Shown one piece after another: positions 54,916-64,000 of a stretch of 64,000 bases of DNA; position 1 is the stretch's first letter, and every line of letters begins with the position of its first letter. The DNA comes from Azonexaceae bacterium s22. Lineage in GTDB: Bacteria > Pseudomonadota > Gammaproteobacteria > Burkholderiales > Rhodocyclaceae. The notes beneath the pieces were generated by a model. The model saw only the letters and a list, made by a program, of their open reading frames with translations. It did not search any database and was not told the origin of the DNA. Location of the stretch: NCBI GenBank assembly GCA_016617495.1, contig WYCU01000002.1, positions 337,538 through 401,537 of the forward strand, in the 5' to 3' direction. The position numbers and the translations under genes are program-made.

Positions 54916-56187
54916 TCAGGCAGCGTTCAGCGCCTGGTCCAGATCGGCGATCAGGTCGTCGATGTGCTCGATGCCGACCGAGAGGCGGATCATGTCTTCG
55001 GAAACGCCGGCCTTGGCGAGTTCGTCGGGGCCAAGCTGGCGGTGCGTGGTCGAGGCCGGGTGGCAGGCCAGCGTCTTGCAGTCGCCGATGTTCACCAGGC
55101 GGGTGACCAGATTGAGCGCATCCTGGAACTTGCCACCGCCTTCGCGGCCGCCCTTGACGCCGAAATTGAGGATGCCGGAGGCCTTGCCGCCCATGTATTT
55201 CTGGACCAGCGCGTAGTCCTTGTGCTCGGGCAGGCCGGCGTAATTCACCCAGCTGACCTTCGGGTGGTTTTGCAGGAACTTGGCGATGGCCAGCGAGTTT
55301 TCGCAGATGCGGTCCATGCGCAGGGCCAGCGTTTCCACGCCTTGCAGGATCAGGAAGGCGTTGAACGGGCTGATGGCGGCACCCATGTTGCGCAGCGGCA
55401 CGACGCGGGCACGGCCGATGTAGGCGGCTGGGCCGAGGGCTTCGGTGTAGACGACACCGTGGTAGGAAACGTCCGGCTCGTTGAGGCGCTTGAACTTGGC
55501 CTTGTGTTCGGCCCAGGGAAACTTACCACTATCGACGATGATGCCGCCGATGGAATTGCCGTGGCCGCCGAGGTATTTGGTCAGCGCATGCACGACGATG
55601 TCGGCGCCATGCTCGAAGGGGCGGCACAGGTAGGGCGACGGCACGGTGTTGTCCACGATCAGCGGTACGCCATGCTTGTGGGCCACTTCGGCCAGCTTTT
55701 CGAAATCGGTGACATTGCCCAGCGGATTGCCGACGGATTCGCAGAACACGGCCTTGGTCTTGCCGTCGATCAGCTTCTCGAACGCTTCCGGGTCGCGGTA
55801 ATCGGCAAAACGCACCTCGATGCCGTATTGCGGCAGGGTGTGGGCAAAGAGGTTGTAGGTGCCGCCGTAGAGCGTCGAGGAGGTGACGATGTTGTCACCG
55901 GCTTCGGCAATGGTCTGGATGGCGTAGGTGATCGCCGCCATGCCGGAGGCCAGCGCCAGGCCGGCGATGCCGCCTTCCATCGCGGCAACGCGCTTTTCCA
56001 GCACGTCCTGCGTCGGATTCATGATGCGCGTGTAGATGTTGCCGGCGACCTTCAGATCGAACAGATCGGCGCCATGCTGGGTGCTGTCGAAAGCGTAGGA
56101 AGTCGTCTGGTAGATGGGCACCGCGACGGCCTTGGTGGTCGGGTCCGGGCTGTAGCCGCCATGAACGGCGAGGGTTTCGATCTTCAT
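54916..56187 (-). CDS. metY: O-acetylhomoserine sulfhydrylase (Cys/Met metabolism PLP enzyme)
   Basis: Uses sulfide and O-acetylhomoserine to make homocysteine. About 423 residues from ATG 56187 (MKIETLAVHGGYSPDPTTKA), supported by a purine-rich upstream site; a further 26 codons are open upstream. Motifs: the YTRIMNPT and SSTLYGGTYNLFAHTLP regions, the VDNTVPSPYLCRPFEHGAD segment and the PLP lysine in VHALTKYLGGHG. Closely related O-succinylhomoserine enzymes are shorter. Confidence 0.9.
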   Translation of the reverse strand: MKIETLAVHGGYSPDPTTKAVAVPIYQTTSYAFDSTQHGADLFDLKVAGNIYTRIMNPTQDVLEKRVAAMEGGIAGLALASGMAAITYAIQTIAEAGDNIVTSSTLYGGTYNLFAHTLPQYGIEVRFADYRDPEAFEKLIDGKTKAVFCESVGNPLGNVTDFEKLAEVAHKHGVPLIVDNTVPSPYLCRPFEHGADIVVHALTKYLGGHGNSIGGIIVDSGKFPWAEHKAKFKRLNEPDVSYHGVVYTEALGPAAYIGRARVVPLRNMGAAISPFNAFLILQGVETLALRMDRICENSLAIAKFLQNHPKVSWVNYAGLPEHKDYALVQKYMGGKASGILNFGVKGGREGGGKFQDALNLVTRLVNIGDCKTLACHPASTTHRQLGPDELAKAGVSEDMIRLSVGIEHIDDLIADLDQALNAA

Positions 56188-56262
56188 GCGTGCGTCTCTC
56201 TCGTTGTTGTGAGTGAAACCGAGAGTATAGGACGTCTTTTCACCAAATCGGACGGTCAACGG

Positions 56263-56296
56263 CACCGGCCGCCGGGCGGGCGCGCGGCGGCCGGTG
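56263..56296. other. 12-base inverted repeat downstream of the glycine-zipper gene
   Basis: CACCGGCCGCCG and its complement around a 10-base loop, between the ends of the glycine-zipper gene and the start of metY. Very GC-rich and without a T tract. Confidence 0.5.
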
Positions 56297-56325
56297 AAAA
56301 TCTGGTCGGGTGAGGTGAGGGGCGG

Positions 56326-57072
56326 TCAGTTCGGCAGCAAGGCCCCGTTGCTCAGGCGAACGCGGTCGCCGGCATGCCAGCGGCTGCCATCGGCCTGGGC
56401 GAAGCTGCGCGTGCTGCCATCCTCGAAGCGCACCACCACCTGATATTGCTTGTCGGCACGGACGTACTTTTCTGCCTGATGGCCGGCAAAGGCACCGCCC
56501 ACGGCACCGACGATGGTGGCGGCGGTGTTGCCCTTGCCACGCCCAACCTGATTGCCCAGCAAACCGCCGACCACGCCTCCGGCCACGGCACCCAGGCCGG
56601 ACGCCTCGGCCGGTTTGCTGACCTCGCTCACCGATTCGACAACGCCGCATTCACGGCAGAGCGGGGCGGCAGCCGGGCGTGCGGGAATCACGTCGATCCC
56701 GGCATCGTTGCCCGGGGTGCCATAGCTCGTGGTGGTCTTTTCACTGGCGTAACGCAAGTCGCCGCTCGGTACCGGCGGCGCGCTGTGCGCCTGGCTCGTC
56801 GTGGTACGGCTGCGCGGCGGTGGCGGCGGGTCGAACTGCACCGAGCGCTGCGGCGCCGGGGTTTTGGCCGAAGCGGGCGCAGACACACTCGGTGCCACCT
56901 GCGTTTCCGGGGCGGCGACCTGAGTTTGCGGGGCCGCACTCAATTCGGATTCGGGGGTGGCACGCGTCGGCAACAGGCCGGTGTAGCTGGCGATCACGAC
57001 GCCGCTGGCGAGCATGACGGCGACAGCGGCGCCGATGTAGACGGGGTGGGGGGTGCGGACTGTTTCCGACAT
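56326..57072 (-). CDS. glycine-zipper 2TM-domain membrane/outer-membrane protein
   Basis: About 248 residues from ATG 57072 (MSETVRTPHPVYIGAAVAVM), with AAGGAG before it. One N-terminal membrane helix, a long Ala/Pro/Thr-rich linker, a CRECGV cysteine pair, then a glycine-zipper segment (GLGAVAGGVVGGLLGNQVGR and AATIVGAVGGAFAGHQAE) and an SH3-like tail (YQVVVRFEDGSTRSFAQ). Resembles SlyB/17-kDa-antigen type proteins with an added membrane anchor. The role is probably in the cell envelope. Confidence 0.8.
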   Translation of the reverse strand: MSETVRTPHPVYIGAAVAVMLASGVVIASYTGLLPTRATPESELSAAPQTQVAAPETQVAPSVSAPASAKTPAPQRSVQFDPPPPPRSRTTTSQAHSAPPVPSGDLRYASEKTTTSYGTPGNDAGIDVIPARPAAAPLCRECGVVESVSEVSKPAEASGLGAVAGGVVGGLLGNQVGRGKGNTAATIVGAVGGAFAGHQAEKYVRADKQYQVVVRFEDGSTRSFAQADGSRWHAGDRVRLSNGALLPN

Positions 57073-57152
57073 GGCAATCTCCTTGTGTTGCGTACGAAGA
57101 ATAACGCGCATGGAGGCCGTTGGCGCACGTGGAAACAAAGGGTTACGACTTT

Positions 57153-59057
57153 TTACGAATCGCTTTCAGGGCCTTTGCTGCGCTGCGGGCGAAGGACGAA
57201 GCGGCCGGGGTCGAGGGCATCCACGAGATCGTTTTCCAGGGGCAGCGGCTCGCCTTCGATGCGGCTGACCAGCAGGTCGGCCATCAATGCCGACCACACG
57301 ATACCCCGAGCGCCGAAGCCCTGCACGCACCAGAGGCCGGGGTGGCGCGGCAAGTGGTGCAGACGCGCATTGGGCGGTACGGCGCTGGCATCGGGCACGG
57401 GGCCGACGATGGGCAGGCGGTCCGGCGACATGGGGCGGAAACCGACTCGCCCGTGCAGGCTGGCCGGGTCGATGTGCTTGGCGTAACCGGGCAGCATCAG
57501 ATTGAGTCGGGCGAGGTTTTCCGCATGATCGGCGACCCGCTCATGGGTTTCATGGTCGCCCGTACTCAGGGTGGCACCAGCCAGGCGCAGGCCATCGACG
57601 GCTGGCGTGGCATAACCCAGCTTGCAGACCACCCGGTCGAGGGGGGGCGCGGCCACTGCGGGCAGATGGCTGACTTGCCCGCGTGCGGCGCGCTGCGGCA
57701 GCCAGGCCAATTGCGCGAAGCCGGTGGCATCGACGCCGCTGGCCATGACGACCAGGGGCGCTTCGGCCAGCAGCCTGCCCTCGGGGTCGAGTGCCTGCCA
57801 TGCGGATTTTGCCCTTTCCAGACGGTCGACCGCGACAAATGGCCGAAAGGCGATGCGTTCCGGATAGGCAGCCAGCGCGGCACGACACAGGCTGGGCGGC
57901 TGAACCCAGCCGCCATTCGGGAACCACCAGCCGCCGGTATCGACCGGCCAGCCGAGCAGGGCGGTGGCTTGTGCGGCATCGACGTACTGCAGCACGTCCG
58001 GCGGCAGGGCGAGGGCTTCCACCGTGCGCCGTTGTTGGGCTTCATGCTCGGCTTCGCGTCCCAGATGCAGTACGCCGCAGGGGTCCCAGCGCGCAGCGGG
58101 CAGGGTAGCCAGGAGAGCGCGGGTGGCGAGGTAGCCGGCGCGTGTGAGGCGCGAGAGGCGATTGTCGTCGGCGCTGGGTAGCGGGCGCAATACGCCGGCC
58201 AGATTGCCGGAGGCACCTGATCCGGGCGCGGCCGCGCGGTCGAGTACGGTGACCTGCCAGCCGGCGGCGGCGAGGCGGTACGCCGCCGTGCTGCCGGCAA
58301 TGCCCGCGCCGATGACGAGGGCGCGCCGGTCGGTCGGCGGGGTGTGCCGCGAGGGGCGCCGCGAGCGGAAACGTCCAACCAGCATCTGTTTCTTGCCGGC
58401 AAAACCGGGGCGCTTTTCGAGGTCGAATTCCGCCGCGGCCAGGGCTTCGCGCACCGCGCCGGCAACCGACCAGGTGGCCAGGGTGGCGCCGGGCGCCGCG
58501 AGCCGTGCCAAGGTGCGGCAGAGTTCGGGCGACCAGAGTTCCGGGTTGCGGGCGGGTGAAAAGCCATCGAGATAGAAGGCGTCGGCGGCGGCATCGAGTT
58601 GCCGCAACTGCGTGGTTGCGTCGCCGAATACCAGCGTCAGGGTGACCGCGCCCGCGTCGAGCCGCAGGCGATGGATGCCGGGCGTCAGCGGCGGCCAGTG
58701 CGCCTGAAGCTGCGCAGCCAGCGGCGCGAATTGCGGCCAGGCGCGCTGGGCCACGGCGAGATCGGCCGCATTGAACGGGTGTTTTTCGATGGAGACGAAA
58801 TGCAGGCGGGCGCAGCGTTGCGGGTCGTCCCGCCAGGCCTGCCAGGTGGCGAGAAAGTTGAGGCCGAGGCCGAATCCCGTTTCGAGAATGACGAAACGCT
58901 CGCGTCCTTGCCAGCGCATCGGCAAATCGTTCCCGGCAAGGAAGACATGGCGGGACTGTTCGGGGCCGCCATGGGCGGAGTGATAGACATCGCCGTAGGC
59001 GGCAGAAAACGGCGTGCCTTCGGCAGTGAATTCCAGGCGGGCGGGTTGCAGCGGCAT
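57153..59057 (-). CDS. mnmC: bifunctional tRNA mnm5s2U34 biosynthesis protein
   Basis: Completes the mnm5s2U modification at wobble U34. 634 residues. The N-terminal methyltransferase domain has the SAM site [14 protein letters not shown] and the catalytic region [17 protein letters not shown]; the C-terminal FAD-dependent oxidoreductase begins [16 protein letters not shown] and contains [14 protein letters not shown]. An exact uptake-like word lies in the gene (57824-57838), reading FVAVDRLE. Confidence 0.95.
   Translation of the reverse strand: MPLQPARLEFTAEGTPFSAAYGDVYHSAHGGPEQSRHVFLAGNDLPMRWQGRERFVILETGFGLGLNFLATWQAWRDDPQRCARLHFVSIEKHPFNAADLAVAQRAWPQFAPLAAQLQAHWPPLTPGIHRLRLDAGAVTLTLVFGDATTQLRQLDAAADAFYLDGFSPARNPELWSPELCRTLARLAAPGATLATWSVAGAVREALAAAEFDLEKRPGFAGKKQMLVGRFRSRRPSRHTPPTDRRALVIGAGIAGSTAAYRLAAAGWQVTVLDRAAAPGSGASGNLAGVLRPLPSADDNRLSRLTRAGYLATRALLATLPAARWDPCGVLHLGREAEHEAQQRRTVEALALPPDVLQYVDAAQATALLGWPVDTGGWWFPNGGWVQPPSLCRAALAAYPERIAFRPFVAVDRLERAKSAWQALDPEGRLLAEAPLVVMASGVDATGFAQLAWLPQRAARGQVSHLPAVAAPPLDRVVCKLGYATPAVDGLRLAGATLSTGDHETHERVADHAENLARLNLMLPGYAKHIDPASLHGRVGFRPMSPDRLPIVGPVPDASAVPPNARLHHLPRHPGLWCVQGFGARGIVWSALMADLLVSRIEGEPLPLENDLVDALDPGRFVLRPQRSKGPESDS
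57824..57838 (-). repeat. USS-like 15-mer, exact (inside mnmC)
   Basis: TTGTCGCGGTCGACC on the minus strand, then GTCTGG, AAA, GGGC and AAAAT: the first tract is short, the second complete. Confidence 0.82.
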
Positions 59058-59170
59058 CCCGCGATTTTACCCGCTCGGCGCACATTGCTGCCGATATGCG
59101 TCTTGCTTGATTTCAGGGCTTGCAAAGGAAAAATGGGGCGTGATAATCGAACATGAAGGATGGATAAAAG

Positions 59171-60817
59171 ATGCCCTCTCGTCTGGCGCGCTACCTGTTG
59201 ATGCTGGTTCTCCCTTCCGGGGTGCTGTGTTTGGTGTTTCTCTTCTCGCTTTATCACGAGGAGCAACACCGTGTGCGTCGCCATCTCGAAAGCGCGGAGG
59301 AACTGCGACTTGCCGTGGGGGCGCGCTCGCTGAGTAGCGATATCGGCCACATTGCCAGCGATATCCGTTTCATCGCGGCCTTGCCCAGTTTGCAGGCGGC
59401 GCTGGAGTCGAGCGACCGGGCGGCGCTGGCGCGGGTGGGCGACGATCTTGTCGCCTTGTCCGGGGCGCGGCGGGTTTATGACCAGCTTGTGTGGATCGAT
59501 GAGGCCGGTGTCGAGCAAGTACGCGTCGATATGGTCCAGAACCGCCCCATGATCGTCGATGCCGACCGTTTGCAGAACAAGGCGCCGAGCGAGTTTTTTG
59601 TCACGGCAATGGCCCTGGCTCCCGGACGCATTCACGTTTCGCCGCTGGTCCTGAATGTCGAGGACAACCGTGTCGAAATGCCCTACAAGCCGGTGATCCA
59701 GGTGGCCGTTCCGGTGCATGATCGGCTGGGTAATCCGCGCGGGCTGGTGGTCGCCAATTTTTATGGCAGCCACCTGCTGGAGAAATTCATCGAGGTGACG
59801 GATGCACGGGAAGGTCCCTCCCGCGTGAACCTGCTGAACGGCGAGGGTTACTGGCTGCGTGCGCCGGTGGCCGCGGATGAATGGGGCTTCATGTTCGGCC
59901 GCAAGGACAATTTTGCCACCCGCTTTCCGGCTGCCTGGCAACGTATTGCGCAGGACGAGCACGGGCAATTCGAGGATGCCTACGGTTTCTGGTCTTTCGT
60001 GACAGTTCGCCCCTTGCTGGCGGGCGTGGTGCCGGATGGGCCGCGTGGCTCGGAAGGCACGCAGGCGTATGTCTGGAAGGTGGTTTCGCGGATTCCGCCG
60101 GAGGTGGTTGCTCAGGCCGGCAATCGCCACCTTGCCGGTTGGGTGATCATGACGTTGTTGTTCATGGGGGCGTTGGTGGCGGGGAGTATGGTGTTGGCCA
60201 AGGCGCAGCACCGTCGCGACACGATGGCCGAAAATCTGCGCGCGATGAATCGGCGGCTGGAACAAAAGGTCCGGGCCCGTACCGAGGAACTGCACCAGCA
60301 GGCCATTCGCGATCCGCTCACCGGATTGTTCAACCGCCGCTATCTCGACGAGACGCTGCCACGCGAAATTCACCGCGCCATGCGCGAAGCTCAGCCGGTG
60401 AGTGTGGTCATGATCGACCTGGACCATTTCAAGTCCTTCAACGACACCTGGGGGCACGAAGCGGGCGATGCCATCCTGCTCGGCGTGGCGGAATTGCTGC
60501 TCGACGGTTTGCGTGCCTCCGATATTTCCTGCCGCTACGGGGGCGAGGAATTGCTGGTGGTGATGCCCGGTGCCGATACCGAGGAAGCCGTGCGGCGGAT
60601 CACCGGCATTTCCAACGACATGCAGAAACTGGCGACCCGCGTGATGGGGCGCGAACTGCCGCCGATCACCTTTTCCGCAGGGGTGGCGACGGCGCCGGAA
60701 CACGGGCGGGATGCCGAAACGCTGGTGCGTGCGGCGGACCGGGCGATGTATCTGGCCAAGGAAACCGGGCGCAACCGGGTGGTGATCTACGTGCCGCCGG
60801 GCGGATCAGTGGAGTAG
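59171..60817 (+). CDS. membrane diguanylate cyclase
   Basis: 548 residues. N-terminal membrane helix (YLLMLVLPSGVLCLVFLFSL), a large periplasmic sensing domain of dCache type (about residues 35-310; VNLLNGEGYWLRAP and the VNFYGSHLL-like segment), a second helix (WVIMTLLFMGALVAGSMVLA), a coiled coil and a complete GGDEF domain: DPLTGLFNRRYLDE and the active-site signature RYGGEELLVV. Should synthesise c-di-GMP. Divergent from mnmC; its 3' end overlaps a convergent gene by 12 bases. Confidence 0.93.
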   Translation: MPSRLARYLLMLVLPSGVLCLVFLFSLYHEEQHRVRRHLESAEELRLAVGARSLSSDIGHIASDIRFIAALPSLQAALESSDRAALARVGDDLVALSGARRVYDQLVWIDEAGVEQVRVDMVQNRPMIVDADRLQNKAPSEFFVTAMALAPGRIHVSPLVLNVEDNRVEMPYKPVIQVAVPVHDRLGNPRGLVVANFYGSHLLEKFIEVTDAREGPSRVNLLNGEGYWLRAPVAADEWGFMFGRKDNFATRFPAAWQRIAQDEHGQFEDAYGFWSFVTVRPLLAGVVPDGPRGSEGTQAYVWKVVSRIPPEVVAQAGNRHLAGWVIMTLLFMGALVAGSMVLAKAQHRRDTMAENLRAMNRRLEQKVRARTEELHQQAIRDPLTGLFNRRYLDETLPREIHRAMREAQPVSVVMIDLDHFKSFNDTWGHEAGDAILLGVAELLLDGLRASDISCRYGGEELLVVMPGADTEEAVRRITGISNDMQKLATRVMGRELPPITFSAGVATAPEHGRDAETLVRAADRAMYLAKETGRNRVVIYVPPGGSVE

Positions 60818-61309
60818 GGCTTTTCCGGCGACGGGCGCGGCCGCGACGGGCGCCTCGCCGGGCGCGTAGTCGAGGTCGAGATTCCATTGTGCGTGGGCGG
60901 TGGCCGCGCGCAGCATGGAACACAACACTTGGGCGAGTTCGGCGTTGAGATTGAGCGTGACGGCACGCTCGCGGATTTCGCGCAATATCAGCCGGCATTG
61001 CCCTTCGCCCGCCGGGTCCAGCGCAGCTTCGCCAACCAGCAGCGGGGTGCTGCCCAGCGGGAACGTCGGGTTGTTGTCGCGGAAGGGTTCGTCGAAGCTG
61101 GCGCTGGTGCTTGCTTCTTCCGGCGCGGTGGGCAATGGCCGGTTGGCGCCAAGATGCCCGGTCAGCATGGCGGTGAGCGGCGCCCACAGTTCGCGAACGA
61201 AACGCCGCGTCAGGAAGACGCGGATTTCCTCGTTGGCCTGAGTGCCGATGCGCAGCAGGAGGCGATCCTGAAGGCTGTCGTGCGAGACCTGAAGCTGGCT
61301 GACCTGCAT
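60806..61309 (-). CDS. hypothetical protein
   Basis: 167 residues, no recognised domain. A helical, arginine-rich N-terminal part (DRLLLRIGTQANEEIRVFLT), a polar linker and a second helical part (LNLNAELAQVLCSMLRAATA). It sits 13 bases after the lysS stop on the same strand and may share its transcript. Overlaps the cyclase gene at the 3' end. Confidence 0.65.
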   Translation of the reverse strand: MQVSQLQVSHDSLQDRLLLRIGTQANEEIRVFLTRRFVRELWAPLTAMLTGHLGANRPLPTAPEEASTSASFDEPFRDNNPTFPLGSTPLLVGEAALDPAGEGQCRLILREIRERAVTLNLNAELAQVLCSMLRAATAHAQWNLDLDYAPGEAPVAAAPVAGKALLH

Positions 61310-61322
61310 CGCGACGCCGCGC

Positions 61323-62828
61323 TTATTCCGGACGCATTTGCGGGAACAGGATCACGTCGCGGATGGCCGGGCTGTCGGTCAGCAACATGATCAGGCGGTC
61401 GATGCCGATGCCGCAGCCGCCGGTCGGGGGCAGGCCGTATTCGAGCGCGCGGATGAAGTCAGCGTCGTAATACATGGCTTCTTCGTCGCCGGCATCCTTG
61501 GCCTTGGCTTGTTCCTGGAAGCGGGCGGCCTGATCTTCGGCATCGTTCAGCTCGGAGAAGCCGTTGGCGATTTCACGGCCGACGATGAACAGCTCGAAGC
61601 GCTCGGTGATTTCCGGGTTGCTGTCGGAAGCGCGGGCCAGCGGGGAGACTTCCACCGGGTAGTCGATGATGAAGGTCGGTTCCCAGCACTTGGCTTCGGC
61701 ACAGGCTTCGAAGAGTTGCAGTTGCAGGCTGCCGAGACCGCCCGGCTTGAGCGGTTCGCCAAAGTGCTTGATCTTGGCCTTGAGGAATTCGGCATCCGCC
61801 AGCTCGGCATCGGTAAATTCCGGATGCTCGCGCTGAATGGCCTGGCAAATGGTCAGGCGGTGGAACGGCTTGGACAGATCGAGCACGCGGCCCTGGTATT
61901 CGAAGACTTCCTTGCCCAGCGCTTCGCGGGCGGCATGGCGCAGCAGGCCTTCGGTGAAATCCATCAGGGTATGGTAGTTCGCATACGCCTCGTAGAATTC
62001 CATCATCGTGAATTCCGGGTTGTGGCGCGGGCTGAGGCCTTCGTTGCGGAAATTGCGGTTGATCTCGAAAACCTTTTCGAAGCCGCCGACCACGAGGCGC
62101 TTGAGGTAAAGCTCAGGCGCGATGCGCAGGAATTGCTGCATGTCCAGTGCATTGTGGTGGGTGACGAAAGGTTTGGCGGCGGCACCGCCGGGAATCGGGT
62201 GCATCATCGGCGTTTCGACTTCCATGAAGCCGTGGCCGGTCATGTAATTGCGGATCGACGTGACGATGGCGGAACGGGCGCGGAAGGTGAAGCGCGTTTC
62301 CTCGTTCATGATGAGATCGACGTAACGCTGGCGATACTTCATTTCCTGATCGGCCAGGCCGTGGAACTTGTCCGGCAGCGGGCGCAAGGATTTGGTCAGC
62401 AGGCGGATTTCGGCGGCCTGGATGGTCAGTTCGCCCGTCTTGGTCTTCATCAGCGTGCCGACGACGCCGAGAATGTCGCCGAGGTCCCAGCCTTTGAAAG
62501 CGGCATAGCTTTCCTCGCCGACCTTGTCGCGGGCGACATAAACCTGAATGCGGCCGGAAAGATCCTGCAGCGTGGCGAACGAGGCCTTGCCCATCACGCG
62601 CTTGAGCATCATGCGGCCGGCGACCTTGACTTCGACCGGCAGGCCTTCGAGGTCCTCAGCGGATTTTTCGCCGTAAACCTCGTGCAACTTGTGCGCGGTG
62701 TTTTCCCGCTGGAAATCGTTCGGGAAGGCTTTCCCGGTCTTGCGCCACTCGGCGAGCTTGGCGCGGCGCTCGGCGATGAGCTGGTTTTCGTCCTGTTGGA
62801 CCGGGGTTTGCTGTTCGGCGTTGGACAT
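61323..62828 (-). CDS. lysS: lysyl-tRNA synthetase, class II
   Basis: 501 residues. N-terminal OB-fold anticodon domain ([20 protein letters not shown]) and the class II catalytic domain: motif 1 [20 protein letters not shown], motif 2 [21 protein letters not shown] and motif 3 [17 protein letters not shown]. The ATG at 62828 is the first; a USS-like word lies 25 bases upstream. The C-terminal block [13 protein letters not shown] is complete. Confidence 0.97.
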   Translation of the reverse strand: MSNAEQQTPVQQDENQLIAERRAKLAEWRKTGKAFPNDFQRENTAHKLHEVYGEKSAEDLEGLPVEVKVAGRMMLKRVMGKASFATLQDLSGRIQVYVARDKVGEESYAAFKGWDLGDILGVVGTLMKTKTGELTIQAAEIRLLTKSLRPLPDKFHGLADQEMKYRQRYVDLIMNEETRFTFRARSAIVTSIRNYMTGHGFMEVETPMMHPIPGGAAAKPFVTHHNALDMQQFLRIAPELYLKRLVVGGFEKVFEINRNFRNEGLSPRHNPEFTMMEFYEAYANYHTLMDFTEGLLRHAAREALGKEVFEYQGRVLDLSKPFHRLTICQAIQREHPEFTDAELADAEFLKAKIKHFGEPLKPGGLGSLQLQLFEACAEAKCWEPTFIIDYPVEVSPLARASDSNPEITERFELFIVGREIANGFSELNDAEDQAARFQEQAKAKDAGDEEAMYYDADFIRALEYGLPPTGGCGIGIDRLIMLLTDSPAIRDVILFPQMRPE

Positions 62829-62852
62829 GGCGAATCCTTGGAAAATCGGTAT

Positions 62853-62867
62853 TTGTCGCGGTCGACC
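62853..62867 (+). repeat. USS-like 15-mer, exact (upstream of lysS)
   Basis: TTGTCGCGGTCGACC, then GCGT, AAAA, CCCTG and AATTTT. It lies in the divergent gap before lysS and the nucleoside-gate gene. Confidence 0.88.
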
Positions 62868-62989
62868 GCGTAAAACCCTGAATTTTCGCCGATTTACCCG
62901 GTCGCGGACAAGGCCGACGCGTTCAAAGCTGAAATTGCCGCGCGCGGGCGGCGCCTTGTCGACTTGGGAGGCAATGGGATAATCCGGGC

Positions 62990-63928
62990 ATGGAAATATT
63001 CATCGACATCATTCTGCGGGCCGGGCGCTCGGCCGTCGAGCTGGCGCTTTTCGTGCTGCTACCGGTCATGATCGTCATGTTGTCGTTGATGCGGCTGCTC
63101 GAAGCGCGCGGGGTGCTCGACTGGGTTGTGACGCGGCTTGCCCCGGTATTGCGGCCGTTCGGCCTGACCGGCCTGGGGGTGTTTGCAGCAGTGCAGATCA
63201 ATTTCGTCAGCTTTGCCGCGCCGCTGGCCACGCTCACCATGATGGAACAACGCGGCACCTCGGATCGCCACATTGCCGCGACGCTGGCGATGGTCTTTGC
63301 CATGGCGCAGGCCAATGCGGCGCTGCCAATGATGACCATGGGGCTGGATTTTGCGCTGACGCTGGCGTTTTCCGTGATTGGCGGTCTGGCAGCGGCGGCC
63401 AGCACCTATTACTTTTTTGGCCGCCGCTTGTCGGCTGAGGAGGCCGTGCTCGACGAGCATCTGGCCCATCCGGTGGTCGACGACGCCAAGGGCGTGCTGG
63501 ATGTCATCAACCGTGCCGGGGCGGAGGCCTTCCGGATTGCCGTGGGGGCGATTCCCATGCTCGTGCTTTCGCTGGTCGTGGTGACTGCGCTGCGCACCTC
63601 GGGGGCCATCGGCGCATTGACGCAGGCCTTGTCGCCACTGCTCGCCGCGCTGGATGTGGATCGGGCCTTGATCCTGCCGACGCTGACCAAATACGTGGCC
63701 GGCGGGACGGCGATGATGGGCGTCATGGACGAGATGCGCAAGGCCGACCAGATCAGCGTGCATTTGCTCAATGCCAGCGCCGGTTTTCTGATTTCGCCCT
63801 TCGATCTGCCCGGGGTGGCTGTGCTTATCTCGGCGGGCAAACGCATTGCTGCTGTCTGGAAGCACGCGGCGCTCGGCGCCTGCGTCGGCATCGCGATCCG
63901 CACTGCCGGCCACATTCTGCTGGCCTGA
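62990..63928 (+). CDS. nucleoside recognition (Gate) domain membrane protein
   Basis: 312 residues with about eight hydrophobic segments ([20 protein letters not shown] first). Two Gate-domain repeats are visible ([14 protein letters not shown] ... and [20 protein letters not shown] ... [15 protein letters not shown]), as in SpmA/SpmB and nucleoside permease relatives. Possibly a transporter of nucleosides or related molecules; substrate unknown. The start at 62990 has no strong Shine-Dalgarno sequence. The last 72 bases of the window hold no further feature. Confidence 0.78.
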   Translation: MEIFIDIILRAGRSAVELALFVLLPVMIVMLSLMRLLEARGVLDWVVTRLAPVLRPFGLTGLGVFAAVQINFVSFAAPLATLTMMEQRGTSDRHIAATLAMVFAMAQANAALPMMTMGLDFALTLAFSVIGGLAAAASTYYFFGRRLSAEEAVLDEHLAHPVVDDAKGVLDVINRAGAEAFRIAVGAIPMLVLSLVVVTALRTSGAIGALTQALSPLLAALDVDRALILPTLTKYVAGGTAMMGVMDEMRKADQISVHLLNASAGFLISPFDLPGVAVLISAGKRIAAVWKHAALGACVGIAIRTAGHILLA

Positions 63929-64000
63929 TGGCCAATTCGATGCCCATGCCGTGACACATTTCACGCCTTTTTCATCGAATGCAGGGCACAATTCACACAT

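Noticed and set aside
62524-62538. TTGTCGCGGGCGACA in lysS, 13 of 15 match to the repeated word
   Set aside because: Differs at a core position and lacks the two A/T tracts; explained by the coding sequence YVARDKVG.
1-64000. CRISPR arrays, tRNA or rRNA genes, insertion sequences
   Set aside because: No regularly spaced repeats, cloverleaf patterns, transposase or integrase motifs were found on reading.

Overview
This window is a stretch of a high-GC proteobacterial chromosome, most likely a betaproteobacterium near the Rhodocyclales. The pointers are a betaproteobacterial-style TCA-cycle block (malyl-CoA lyase-like gene, mdh, GntR regulator, sdhCDAB, sdhE, gltA, odhA, odhB, lpd), acnB, a NifX-like protein, and many cyclic-di-GMP and sensory proteins. 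The assignment is inferred from gene content only. No rRNA, tRNA, CRISPR array, integrase or transposase was seen.

Layout. 1-5.2 kb: aldehyde dehydrogenase (cut by the window edge), transaldolase, a DnaA-box-like repeated module, then acnB. 5.2-12.6 kb: exported proteins (unknown, kelch-like propeller, metallo-beta-lactamase fold, parallel beta-helix), psd, argD and a small Ala/Pro/Lys-rich secreted protein. 12.6-15.3 kb: a visibly AT-richer island with two convergent-to-nothing accessory genes (a possible PD-(D/E)XK-like protein and a GIY-YIG-like protein) and two strong inverted repeats. 15.3-25.2 kb: LysR/alcohol dehydrogenase pair, rlmF, cytochrome c plus E1 alpha/beta of a 2-oxoacid (acetoin) dehydrogenase without E2/E3, FMN-binding/GAF proteins, a NifX-like protein and an AAA+ ATPase. 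25.5-32.2 kb: a degenerate HD-GYP protein overlapping an EAL protein, a TPR-like protein, a monooxygenase, a nitronate monooxygenase-like protein, a CBS protein, truC. 32.2-45.9 kb: the TCA block. 46-54.9 kb: response-regulator GGDEF-EAL protein, periplasmic binding lipoprotein and sensor kinase (a probable three-part sensory system), then zapE, a double-HD protein, a secretin-like domain protein and a small membrane protein. 54.9-64 kb: metY, glycine-zipper protein, mnmC, diguanylate cyclase, a hypothetical gene, lysS and a nucleoside-gate membrane protein.

The most interesting signal is not a gene. A 15-base word, TTGTCGCGGTMGACC (M = A or C), occurs eight times exactly and at least four times with one or two changes, about once per 5 kb, six copies on each strand, in genes and between genes alike. 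Every exact copy is followed on the same side by two A/T tracts roughly one helical turn apart (about positions 19-24 and 29-34 of the element), separated by a short GC block that is often CGGC. That is the architecture of the Pasteurellaceae DNA uptake signal sequence (a core containing GCGGT plus two phased A/T tracts), but with a different core and in a different class of bacteria. I propose it is an uptake-sequence-like genome-wide repeat.

How the parts work together: acnB, gltA, mdh, sdhCDAB, odhAB and lpd supply nearly a full oxidative TCA cycle. A GntR/UTRA regulator sits between mdh and sdh beside a perfect 16-base palindrome that is a likely operator, and an 11-of-16 match lies before acnB. 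Five proteins in the window carry GGDEF, EAL or HD-GYP domains, so cyclic-di-GMP signalling is prominent.
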